A stretch of 64,000 nucleotides of DNA from Betaproteobacteria bacterium (GTDB lineage: Bacteria > Pseudomonadota > Gammaproteobacteria > Burkholderiales > Sulfuricellaceae): assembly GCA_021373185.1 (NCBI GenBank), contig JAJFTF010000024.1, positions 62,001 through 126,000 on the forward strand, written 5' to 3'. The translations under genes were made by a program, and so were the position numbers. Of this stretch, positions 1 to 8,098 are shown piece by piece; positions within the stretch are counted from its first letter, which is position 1; the number at the start of each line of letters is the position of its first letter. The notes beneath the pieces were generated by a model. It saw only the letters and a list, made by a program, of their open reading frames with translations. It ran no database searches and was not told the DNA's origin.

Positions 1-2
1 AT

Positions 3-1244
3 TGGGATTTCCGCGCCAACGGCTATCTCCCCATCGGCACGCGGGTGCGTGATCTCGGCGAGACCAGCAGCGCCGCCCTGTCTGGCGCTGCGGTTCAGGT
101 CACCTCCACCACACGTGAGGAGCGCGCCCTCAAGGGCTTCGATGCAGAAATGGGCTGGCGTGCGCCGCTGTTCGACAGCGAGGCCGCCCGCCAGTTGCGC
201 CTCTACCTCGGCGGCTATCGCTTCAACGACGACGTGATAAAAGTAGTGGGCCCCCGCGTCCGCGCCGAGCTGGCGATGGAAGAGCTGCCCTGGTTCGGCA
301 AGGGCACGAAGCTGTTCCTCGGTGCTGAAGCCCAGGACGACAGCGCCCGCGGCAGCCAGACCTTCCTCTCCGTGCGCCTGCGCATCCCCCTCGGCAAGGA
401 AAGCTCGGCCCCCAGCACGCTCAATGCCCAAGAGCGGCGCATGACCGCGCCGGTGATGCGCGATGTGGATATCGTGACCCAGAGCCGGGTATCCTCGACG
501 CTGACGGAAGCCGCCACCCAGACGGCTGGCGGACAAACGATCACCGTGCTGAACAGCGCCACCACCACCGGCGCGGCCCTGCCGGGCGCGGTGACCGGGC
601 TGGCAAACGGATCGACGATCCTGCTGTCCGGCACGTTCAATACCACCGCCTCCGTCGATCTCACCGGCAACAAGAGCCTCATCGCCGGAAACGTCACCGT
701 CCTTACCCCGTCCGGCCGTACCGCAGTGCTGAGTTCCCCGGCCACCATTTCCAATTCGAACAACGCCCTCAATTTCATCATCGCGGCCCCGGGCAACAAC
801 ACCATCTCGGGCCTGACGATCAGCGGGACGCGCGCCGGCGGCAGCGGCTACGGTATCCACATCAATGACACTGCGGGCAACGTCAGCATCCTCAACAACA
901 CCATCACCATGACGCAGACAGGGAACAACGCCATCCTCGGCATTGCTGCCGCCCAACAAAACCAAAACCTGACGATCAGCGGCAATACCGTCACCGTCGT
1001 CGGGAAGGCCGGTCAAACTGCGACAGGTCTGGGCCTTTTAGGCACTACCGGCCCCGCCAGCGCGACCGTCAGCGGCAATACGCTGAACGTGTCCGGCGGC
1101 GGCAACAACTATGCCGTGTGGGTCGATAACCAGACCACGATCAATGCCGGTTCCACCGGCAACGTGCTGGTCAGCGGCACCTGCAACGGCGGCCCCACCG
1201 CATCCGGGTCGGTCGGCTTCACCAACGGCACCACCTGCCCGTAG
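3..1244 (+). CDS. Inverse autotransporter (intimin/invasin-type) adhesin, 3' part
   Basis: Partial gene: the frame is open to the left window edge, so the GTG at 45 is probably internal. The first ~130 residues alternate as in a beta barrel and match the inverse autotransporter beta domain, with WDFRANGYLPIGTRVRDL at the edge, then GWRAPLF, LYLGGYRF and the closing strand FLSVRLRIPLG. From about residue 145 the sequence turns rich in Thr, Ser, Asn and Gly, with repeats such as TISGNTV and SILNNTIT, as in a right-handed parallel beta helix. Family knowledge: the barrel sits in the outer membrane and exports a C-terminal passenger. A beta-helix passenger instead of Ig-like repeats is less usual. 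The protein ends in a Cys-containing tail (CNGG...TTCP). Adhesion is inferred only. Confidence 0.8.
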   Translation, partial: WDFRANGYLPIGTRVRDLGETSSAALSGAAVQVTSTTREERALKGFDAEMGWRAPLFDSEAARQLRLYLGGYRFNDDVIKVVGPRVRAELAMEELPWFGKGTKLFLGAEAQDDSARGSQTFLSVRLRIPLGKESSAPSTLNAQERRMTAPVMRDVDIVTQSRVSSTLTEAATQTAGGQTITVLNSATTTGAALPGAVTGLANGSTILLSGTFNTTASVDLTGNKSLIAGNVTVLTPSGRTAVLSSPATISNSNNALNFIIAAPGNNTISGLTISGTRAGGSGYGIHINDTAGNVSILNNTITMTQTGNNAILGIAAAQQNQNLTISGNTVTVVGKAGQTATGLGLLGTTGPASATVSGNTLNVSGGGNNYAVWVDNQTTINAGSTGNVLVSGTCNGGPTASGSVGFTNGTTCP

Positions 1245-1323
1245 ACGCCGACAGCCAGAAATGGATTCACGGGGGCGGCACGGGATCGTCCTTGCATCCC
1301 GGCCAAGGAAAAAGATAGACAAA

Positions 1324-1348
1324 AAAAGGGCGGCCTAGCCGCCCTTTT
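1324..1348. terminator. Bidirectional intrinsic terminator between adhesin and aspS
   Basis: Two 11-base arms (AAAAGGGCGGC and GCCGCCCTTTT) separated by CTA form a perfect hairpin with an A run on one side and a T run on the other. It lies between two convergent genes and can end transcription from both. Confidence 0.85.
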
Positions 1349-1369
1349 CCTTATGCGAACCAGCGCAGG

Positions 1370-3163
1370 TCAAACCTTCTCCACCTCGACCGAGGTCTGT
1401 ACCTGCTGGCGCAGGCGGATGTGCAGTTCGCGCAACTGCTTCTCGTCCACCGCGTTCGGCGCCCGAGTGAGCAGGCAGGAAGCACGCTGGGTCTTGGGGA
1501 AGGCGATCACGTCGCGGATCGATTCCGCGCCCGCCATCATCGTGACCAGGCGATCCAGTCCGAGCGCCAAGCCGCCGTGGGGCGGCGCGCCGAATTGCAG
1601 CGCTTCGAGCAGGAAGCCGAATTTCTCCTGGGCTTCTTCGGCGCTGATGTTGAGCGCACTGAACACCTTGGACTGAACTTCCTGGCGGTGGATACGGATT
1701 GAACCGCCGCCCAGTTCCCAGCCGTTCAGCACGAAGTCGTAAGCCTTCGACAAGGCCTTGCCGGGATCGCTCGACAGCAATTCCTCGTGGCCTTCCGCCG
1801 GGGCAGTGAAGGGATGATGCAACGCCTGCCAGCGATTGCCTTCCTCGTCGAATTCGAACATCGGGAAATCCACTACCCACAGCGGCTTCCAGGCGCCCTC
1901 GGCAAAGCCGCGCTCATGGCCGATCTTGGCGCGCAACGCGCCGAGCGCCTCGTTCACCACTTTCGCCTTGTCGGCACCGAAGAAAATCAGGTCGCCGTCG
2001 GTTGCGCCGGTGCGCTCGATCACCGCTTTCAGCGAAGCGTCGGACAGGTTCTTGACGATTGGCGACTGCAAGCCTTCGCGTCCCTTGGCGACATCGTTGA
2101 CCTTGATGTAGGCCAAGCCCTTGGCGCCGTAAATGGAGACAAACTGGGTGTAGGCGTCGATCTCGCCGCGCGTGATCTCGCCGCCCTTTGGCACCCGCAG
2201 CGCGGCAACGCGACCGGTAGGCGAATTGGCGGGCGCGCTGAACACCTTGAAATCGACTTCCTTCATCACGTCGGTGAGCTCGGTCAGCTCCAGCGTCACG
2301 CGCAGGTCGGGCTTGTCCGAACCGTAGCGGCGCATCGCCTCGGCATAACTCATGCGCGGGAAAGCTGGCAGATCGACATCGAGCACGCTCTTGAACAGGT
2401 TTCGCGCCATGTCCTCGACCATGGCGGTGATCTGCTGCTCGGTCAGGAACGAAGTCTCGATATCCACCTGGGTGAATTCAGGCTGGCGGTCGGCGCGCAA
2501 GTCCTCGTCGCGGAAGCACTTGACGATCTGGAAATAGCGGTCGAAGCCGGACACCATCAACAACTGTTTGAACAATTGCGGCGACTGCGGCAAAGCATAA
2601 AAAAAGCCGGGGTGAACGCGGGACGGCACCAGATAATCGCGCGCGCCTTCGGGCGTGGAGCGGGTCAGCATCGGCGTTTCCACCTCGATGAAGCCCTGTG
2701 CGTCGAGCGCCAGGCGCAGCGCCTTGGACACCTGATAACGCAGCATCATGTTCTTCTGCATCGCCGGGCGGCGCAGGTCGAGATAGCGGTGCGTCAGGCG
2801 CACGTTCTCGCTGAGATTCTCGTCGTCGAGCTGGAACGGGATCGGCGCCGAGGCGTTGAGAATCTCGATCTCCTGCGCCAGCACTTCGATCTCGCCGGTG
2901 GAAAGATTGGGGTTGATCGTACCTTCCGGGCGACCGCGCACCAGGCCGGTGATCTTCAGCACGAACTCGCTGCGAACCGTTTCGGCGGTGGCGAAAGTCG
3001 CGGCGCGATCCGGGTCGCACACTACCTGCACCAAGCCCTCCCGATCCCGGAGGTCGATGAAGATTACCCCGCCATGGTCGCGGCGGCGATGCGCCCAGCC
3101 GCACAGGGTAACGGTTTGCTGCAGGTGGCTACTGTTGACGTCGCCGCAATAATGGGTTCGCAT
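1370..3163 (-). CDS. aspS: Aspartate-tRNA ligase
   Basis: Charges tRNA-Asp with aspartate in the cytoplasm. At 597 residues it has the bacterial length. An N-terminal OB-fold anticodon domain (about 1-105, [12 protein letters not shown]) is followed by the class II catalytic core with motif 2 ([18 protein letters not shown], about 215-235), the bacterial GAD insertion (about 290-410) and motif 3 (GLALGLDRL) near the C-terminus. The ATG at 3163 directly precedes the conserved MRTHYCG start. It lies downstream of the DUF502 gene on the same strand with a 65-base gap and is probably cotranscribed. Whether it is discriminating, or also charges tRNA-Asn as in organisms without AsnRS, cannot be told here. 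Confidence 0.98.
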   Translation of the reverse strand: MRTHYCGDVNSSHLQQTVTLCGWAHRRRDHGGVIFIDLRDREGLVQVVCDPDRAATFATAETVRSEFVLKITGLVRGRPEGTINPNLSTGEIEVLAQEIEILNASAPIPFQLDDENLSENVRLTHRYLDLRRPAMQKNMMLRYQVSKALRLALDAQGFIEVETPMLTRSTPEGARDYLVPSRVHPGFFYALPQSPQLFKQLLMVSGFDRYFQIVKCFRDEDLRADRQPEFTQVDIETSFLTEQQITAMVEDMARNLFKSVLDVDLPAFPRMSYAEAMRRYGSDKPDLRVTLELTELTDVMKEVDFKVFSAPANSPTGRVAALRVPKGGEITRGEIDAYTQFVSIYGAKGLAYIKVNDVAKGREGLQSPIVKNLSDASLKAVIERTGATDGDLIFFGADKAKVVNEALGALRAKIGHERGFAEGAWKPLWVVDFPMFEFDEEGNRWQALHHPFTAPAEGHEELLSSDPGKALSKAYDFVLNGWELGGGSIRIHRQEVQSKVFSALNISAEEAQEKFGFLLEALQFGAPPHGGLALGLDRLVTMMAGAESIRDVIAFPKTQRASCLLTRAPNAVDEKQLRELHIRLRQQVQTSVEVEKV

Positions 3164-3228
3164 ACTTACAATCCAATTTTAGAATCTTGTTGATAGGAAA
3201 AGAAAAACGGAAAATTCGAATGATTAAC

Positions 3229-3852
3229 TTAGTCGCCGGCGTAAACCCTGACCGGCGATTCCTTCTCGGAGGATGCCATCACCCCCATGGATACGATGTA
3301 CTTGAGCGCATCGTCCACGCTGATGTTGACCTCGATGGTGTCGCTTTTACGCACAAAGAAATAGAAACCGTTGACCGGGCTGGGCGTGGTCGGGATAAAC
3401 ACGCCCACATGCTCGCCCTCAAGATTCGGCGCCACATCCCTTGGAACAGCGGTCTGGAACGCCAGCGACCACGCCTCAGGGTGGGGATAACGCACCAGCA
3501 GCACCTTGCGGAACGCTTCGCCGTTGCCGGAGAACAGCGTATCGCTGACCTGCTTGACGCTGTAGTAGATCGACTTCACCACCGGAATGCGCGACAGCGC
3601 GCTCTCCCAGAAGCGAACCAGGCGCTGGCCGACAATGTTCGCCGTCAGCACGCCGGTAAAAAAAATCACCGCGATAGTCAGTACCGTACCCACGCCCGGC
3701 AGGGACATGCCCAGCCAGCTTTCCGGCCTCAAGCGCTCCGGCAACAGCAGCAGGCTCTTGTCCATGCTGCCGATCAGCAGGTTCAGCACCCACACCGTGA
3801 TGCCCAGCGGCACCCAGATCAGCAGGCCGGTGATGAAATACTTACGGATCAT
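3229..3852 (-). CDS. DUF502 family inner-membrane protein
   Basis: A 207-residue protein of the DUF502 family, whose function is unknown to me. Two hydrophobic segments (about 5-27 and 58-80) frame a short charged loop; the remaining half is a predicted soluble domain with VPTTPSPVNGFYFF-type family sequence. Its ATG follows the stop codon of the FmdB gene with no gap, and aspS follows downstream, so the three genes form one minus-strand unit. FmdB-DUF502-aspS is an order I associate with betaproteobacteria. Confidence 0.9.
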   Translation of the reverse strand: MIRKYFITGLLIWVPLGITVWVLNLLIGSMDKSLLLLPERLRPESWLGMSLPGVGTVLTIAVIFFTGVLTANIVGQRLVRFWESALSRIPVVKSIYYSVKQVSDTLFSGNGEAFRKVLLVRYPHPEAWSLAFQTAVPRDVAPNLEGEHVGVFIPTTPSPVNGFYFFVRKSDTIEVNISVDDALKYIVSMGVMASSEKESPVRVYAGD

Positions 3853-4095
3853 TTATACGCCGCAGCCGCCACAGCCGCCGCTACCGCAGGCAGGCGCCGC
3901 CTCTTCCTTGGGCTTGTTCTTGAAGTCGGTCTGATACCAGCCGCTGCCCTTGAGCTGAAAACCGGCGGCGGACAACATCTTCGCCAGGGTTTCCTGCTTG
4001 CATTCAGGGCAGGCGGTGAGCGGGGCATCGCTCATTTTCTGGATAAATTCCTTCTGGAAACCGCAGGAAGAACAACGATATTCGTAAATTGGCAT
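3853..4095 (-). CDS. FmdB-type zinc ribbon protein
   Basis: An 80-residue putative regulatory protein that begins MPIYEYRCSSCG, the signature of the FmdB/CxxC_CxxC_SSSS family. Two CxxC pairs (about residues 8-11 and 30-33) should bind zinc. The C-terminus is a Gly/Cys tail (CGSGGCGGCGV) that could hold another metal. I chose ATG 4095 rather than the upstream in-frame ATG 4107 because the conserved MPIYEY begins there and GGAGGG sits just upstream. It is the first gene of the unit FmdB-DUF502-aspS and is divergent from the AI-2E transporter gene. Confidence 0.92.
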   Translation of the reverse strand: MPIYEYRCSSCGFQKEFIQKMSDAPLTACPECKQETLAKMLSAAGFQLKGSGWYQTDFKNKPKEEAAPACGSGGCGGCGV

Positions 4096-4266
4096 GGCAC
4101 CCTCCAAAAAACAAGATTATATCTCAATTGACTATGAAACGACGATGAAACGACACGGCTTCTATATGGGGCGGATTCGCCGTTTTTCAAGAATAACCCC
4201 GGCATCATGCAGGTTTTGCCGTTTCAGGCGATAATGCAGCATCCAACCTGTCGTGGCCGCCCAAAC

Positions 4267-5277
4267 ATGAACGAAACCCTCACTTATCGTCACGCCGCCT
4301 GGCTGCTGGCCGCCCTGTCCCTGTTCCTGATACTCAAGCTCCACTTGCTGCCCGCGCTGATCGCCGGCCTGCTGGTCTATCATCTGGTTCACCTCACTGC
4401 GGTCAGGCTGTCCATCACCCGGCTGTCCGGCAGGAACGCCAAAATTCTGTCGGTCGTGCTGGTTTCCACGCTGATTATCACCTTGCTGGTGGCGGGCGGC
4501 ATCGGCATGCGCACCTTTCTTCACCACAGCGAAAGCGGCGGACTGGCTACGTTCATGGAAAAGCTGGCCGAAATCCTGGAATCGTCGCGCGCCGCCCTGC
4601 CCGAATGGATTTACAGCGCCATGCCGCGCGATGCGGAAGAAATGAAACTCCACCTTGCCAACTGGCTGCGCGAGCACTCCGGCGAACTGCAATTGATGGG
4701 CAAGGAAGCCGGCCACACCCTGGCCCATGTGCTGATCGGCATGATCATCGGTGCCATGCTGTCGCTCCACGAAATGGTCGCCATCGAAGTCCGCAAACCC
4801 TTCGTTGCCGCACTGACCGGACGCACGACCAAATTCAGCGCCGCCTTCCGCGACATCGTCTTCGCCCAGGTAAAAATCGCCGCCATCAATGCTTTCTTCA
4901 CCTGGCTTTACCTGGGCGTCGCGCTGCCGCTGGCCGGCGTCAAACTGCCCTTTGCCGCCACTCTGGTCGTGGTCACTTTCGTCGCCGGCCTGATCCCGAT
5001 CATCGGCAACATCATGTCGAACACCGCCATCGTCATCGTCAGTTTCGGCTATTCCTTCCATATGGCGGCAGCATCGCTGCTATTCCTGGTCAGCATCCAC
5101 AAGCTGGAATACTTCCTCAACGCCAAGATCGTCGGCTCGCAGATCAAGGCCAAGGCATGGGAGCTGCTGACCGCCATGCTGGTGATGGAATCTGCCTTCG
5201 GCGTGCCGGGGCTGGTTGCGGCGCCGGTTTATTACGCTTATCTGAAAAGCGAATTGCGGGGGAGAAGCGTGATTTGA
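4267..5277 (+). CDS. AI-2E family transporter (PerM-like)
   Basis: A 336-residue polytopic inner-membrane protein. An N-terminal hydrophobic pair (about 12-40 and 58-85) is followed by an amphipathic periplasmic stretch and a cluster of membrane helices with the family-typical FVAGLIPIIGNIMSN and a conserved C-terminal stretch (LLTAMLVMESAFGVPGLVAAP). Family members include E. coli TqsA (autoinducer-2 export) and sodium/proton antiporters; the substrate cannot be inferred here. I prefer ATG 4267 over the upstream 4207 because the protein then starts directly before the first membrane segment. Confidence 0.88.
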   Translation: MNETLTYRHAAWLLAALSLFLILKLHLLPALIAGLLVYHLVHLTAVRLSITRLSGRNAKILSVVLVSTLIITLLVAGGIGMRTFLHHSESGGLATFMEKLAEILESSRAALPEWIYSAMPRDAEEMKLHLANWLREHSGELQLMGKEAGHTLAHVLIGMIIGAMLSLHEMVAIEVRKPFVAALTGRTTKFSAAFRDIVFAQVKIAAINAFFTWLYLGVALPLAGVKLPFAATLVVVTFVAGLIPIIGNIMSNTAIVIVSFGYSFHMAAASLLFLVSIHKLEYFLNAKIVGSQIKAKAWELLTAMLVMESAFGVPGLVAAPVYYAYLKSELRGRSVI

Positions 5278-5347
5278 GCAGAACGCATGCCCAGTCAACC
5301 TCCTGGCAAATGCCAATAGATCAAAAAGGAATGATTCCAATAGCACT

Positions 5348-6190
5348 ATGAAAATTCCGAAAAGACTCGAACCACTGGTCGAAGACGGCCTTGTCGACAA
5401 GGTTCTGCGCCAGCTCATGAGCGGCAAGGAGGCCATGGTCTTTGTCGTGCTGTGCGGGGACGATGTCCGTTGCGCAAAAGTTTACAAGGAGGCGAATAAA
5501 CGCAGCTTCCGCCAGAGCGTCAGCTATACCGAAGGCCGTAAAGTAAAGAACAGCCGCCAGGCCCGCGCCATGGAGAAGGGCTCCAAATATGGCCGCAAGG
5601 AACAGGAAGCGGCCTGGCAAAGCGCCGAAGTGGACGCCTTGTATCGCCTCGCCGCTGCTGGGGTGCGCGTGCCGCAGCCGTATAATTTTCACGAAGGCGT
5701 GCTGCTGATGGAGCTGGTGACCGACGACAACGGCGATGCCGCGCCCCGGCTCAACGATCTGGTGCTGACGGAAGAGCAGGCCAGGAAATATCACCGAATC
5801 CTCATCGCCCAGGTTGTGCGCATGCTTTGCGCCGGAGTCGTCCACGGCGATTTGTCCGAATACAACGTGCTGGTCGACAGCCATGGCCCGGTCATCATCG
5901 ACCTGCCGCAAGCCGTCGATGCGGCAGGCAACAACCACGCTCGCGCCATGCTGGAACGCGACGTCGACAATCTGGCCGCCTATTTCGGCCGTTTCGCTCC
6001 CGAACTCAACGCCACTAACTATGGCAAGGAAATCTGGGCGCTTTACGAGAGCGGCGAACTGCATCCCGAAGTCGAACTGACTGGCCGATTCAAAGCCAGC
6101 GAGAAGCCCGCCGACCTCGGCGGCGTGATGCGGGAAATCAATGCCGCACGCGACGAAGACGCAGCACGGCGGCTCCGCCAGAGCGTGTAG
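5348..6190 (+). CDS. RIO1-family atypical protein kinase
   Basis: A 280-residue RIO kinase. It shows an N-terminal GKEAMVFVV nucleotide-binding stretch (about 26-34), the lysine in CAKVYK, the catalytic loop HGDLSEYNVL (about 168-177) with the Asp/Asn pair, and the metal-binding Asp in IIDLPQA. Bacterial RIO proteins of this length are common in proteobacteria as 'PA4780 family'; targets are mostly unknown. The ATG lies 7-10 bases behind AAAGGAATG. It stands alone between the transporter and the DUF342 gene. Confidence 0.9.
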   Translation: MKIPKRLEPLVEDGLVDKVLRQLMSGKEAMVFVVLCGDDVRCAKVYKEANKRSFRQSVSYTEGRKVKNSRQARAMEKGSKYGRKEQEAAWQSAEVDALYRLAAAGVRVPQPYNFHEGVLLMELVTDDNGDAAPRLNDLVLTEEQARKYHRILIAQVVRMLCAGVVHGDLSEYNVLVDSHGPVIIDLPQAVDAAGNNHARAMLERDVDNLAAYFGRFAPELNATNYGKEIWALYESGELHPEVELTGRFKASEKPADLGGVMREINAARDEDAARRLRQSV

Positions 6191-6267
6191 GCGACGGCGA
6201 AAGAACAAGGCAAACCTCTTTTACTTGCCGATGCGATTGCGCCACAATCGATTAGAAGTTTTTGATT

Positions 6268-6296
6268 TTGCGCTATTTTATGGCGTACATTAGTGT
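6268..6296 (+). promoter_or_regulatory. Possible sigma-70 promoter for the FapA-like gene
   Basis: TTGCGC and TAGTGT are separated by 17 bases in the 160-base gap upstream of the DUF342 gene. The match is moderate and rests only on pattern. Confidence 0.35.
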
Positions 6297-6350
6297 AAAG
6301 GATGAACCTGCCGGGAAGTTTGAATTACAAAATTGGGGCAAAGGGGCAAG

Positions 6351-7991
6351 ATGGGAACGCTAGAAGAAAGAGGGTTAAAACTCAAGCTAACCGGGGATGA
6401 TCGCCAGTTGACGGCCTCTTTTCAGCCGGGGCGAATCACTGACGAAATCGACCTGGAATTGCTGCAAGCTGAATTGACGAAACAATTTCCCGATCTGTTC
6501 GTTCTCGAACAGATTTTGCCGGAAGTCATCAAGAAGATTCGTAACGGCCTGGCATTTGATCTGGTCGTCGCCGAGAAAAGGGACGGAGAAGCCCGCGTGA
6601 CGATAGAGGCCAACCAGATGGCCGCACACTTGTCCATTTCGCCCCCTTACGGCGGCGCTCCCGTTACCCTGGAAAAGGCGCGCAGCGTCATCGATCAGGC
6701 GGGAGTGGTTTTCGGGCTGGATAACGAAGCCGTCGAATGGGCGATTAAAACCGGCCAGGCCAGCAATGTGTTGGTCGCCAGCGGGCGCCAACCGGTGCAT
6801 GGCGTGGATGGCCGGGTAGAAAGCCTGGTTCCCGTCATGAAGGAACGCCGTCCGCAACTCGATGAACATGGCATGGCGGATTACCGCAACCTGGGCGAAG
6901 TGCTGGTCGTCCATGTTGGAGAAGTTCTGGTACGGCGCATTCCGGCAACGACAGGCGAACCCGGCGAAACCGTACTTGGTCAGGAGATTCCCGCCACTCC
7001 CGGCAAGGAGGTGGCGTTTGCCCCCAACCTGAGCGGGGTGGCGCCTGCTGAGAGCGACCCCAATATTCTGGTCGCCGCCATTTCCGGCCAGCCTGTGCTG
7101 GTGACGAACGGGGTGATCGTCGAGCCGACTTATGGTGCAGACCAGGTCAATCTCAGCACCGGCAATATTACCTTCGACGGCACGGTCAATGTGCGTGGCG
7201 ATGTCCATGCCGGCATGTCCATCCGGGCGACGGGCGACATCTACATTGCCGGCACGGTGGAAGCCTCGTCCGAAGAACCGACGTTGGAAGCCGGCGGCGA
7301 TATCGTGGTCAAAGGCGGGGTGATTGGCTGTGTTGATACCGGAGAAATCAAGCACGATATTTCCCACATCCACTGCAAGGGCTCGTTCACCGCCCGCTTC
7401 ATCCAGAACACCCGGGTGTTTGCCGAGGACAGCATTTTCATCGATGACACCTCAATGCAAAGCAATCTCATCGCCGCCAATCGCATCATCGTCGGAAACG
7501 AGACTTCTATCGGCAAAGGACGGCTGGTCGGTGGCTCTGCCCGCGCAGCCTTGCTGGTCAAAGCGAAAGTGATCGGCTCCGAAGCCATGATGAACACGGT
7601 GGTGGAAGCGGGATTCGATCCCCAGATGCAAGAACAGCTACGCAACCTGGTTGCCGAGCTCGGCGAGTGGGCCAAAAAAATGGCTGAGATGGAAAAAGTG
7701 CTGGCATTTGCCAAACAAAATCCGGGGAAGATTTCTGCCGAATCCCTTCAACGAGTGGAAAAAACCCATCTCGATGCGCAAACACACATGACCGTACTGA
7801 GTGAAGAAATCGAGACCCAGAACAAAAAACTCCTGCTGTCGGAAGACGGACAAGTTATCGTGGAAAAAAAGATTTACGAGGGCGTCGAAGTGATCGTCGG
7901 TGGCGTGCGTAATAAAATCATTGCCGAGCGGGGACCCGGGGTATTCCACTTGCGCGAAAACGAATTGGTTTACGATGACCTGCCCCGCTAA
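6351..7991 (+). CDS. FapA/DUF342 family polymer-like beta-helix protein
   Basis: A 546-residue protein of the flagellar assembly protein A (DUF342) family. An N-terminal alpha/beta part contains the conserved PYGGAP stretch (about 99-104) and is followed by a beta-helical region (about 240-400; repeated short turns such as GDVHAGMSIRATGDIYIAG) and a C-terminal helical, probably coiled-coil segment (about 430-500). In Vibrio, FapA is linked to polar flagellation, and other family members localise cell-envelope machines. No flagellar gene is in this window. ATG 6351 has AAGGGGCAAG upstream; the earlier TTG 6333 adds six unconserved residues. Confidence 0.85.
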   Translation: MGTLEERGLKLKLTGDDRQLTASFQPGRITDEIDLELLQAELTKQFPDLFVLEQILPEVIKKIRNGLAFDLVVAEKRDGEARVTIEANQMAAHLSISPPYGGAPVTLEKARSVIDQAGVVFGLDNEAVEWAIKTGQASNVLVASGRQPVHGVDGRVESLVPVMKERRPQLDEHGMADYRNLGEVLVVHVGEVLVRRIPATTGEPGETVLGQEIPATPGKEVAFAPNLSGVAPAESDPNILVAAISGQPVLVTNGVIVEPTYGADQVNLSTGNITFDGTVNVRGDVHAGMSIRATGDIYIAGTVEASSEEPTLEAGGDIVVKGGVIGCVDTGEIKHDISHIHCKGSFTARFIQNTRVFAEDSIFIDDTSMQSNLIAANRIIVGNETSIGKGRLVGGSARAALLVKAKVIGSEAMMNTVVEAGFDPQMQEQLRNLVAELGEWAKKMAEMEKVLAFAKQNPGKISAESLQRVEKTHLDAQTHMTVLSEEIETQNKKLLLSEDGQVIVEKKIYEGVEVIVGGVRNKIIAERGPGVFHLRENELVYDDLPR

Positions 7992-8098
7992 AGGCGAGCC
8001 GTGAGCTGCCAAAGGGTGCAATAACTTCGCGCAAGGGAAACAGTTAAATGATGCTCCCTGAATTATTTCCGGCAGGTTGGCAATACGAATGGTAAGCC

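Noticed and set aside
1787..3193. Long plus-strand open frame opposite aspS
   Set aside because: Antisense to a complete, highly conserved synthetase; its His/Arg/Gln-rich composition is typical of a GC-rich shadow frame.
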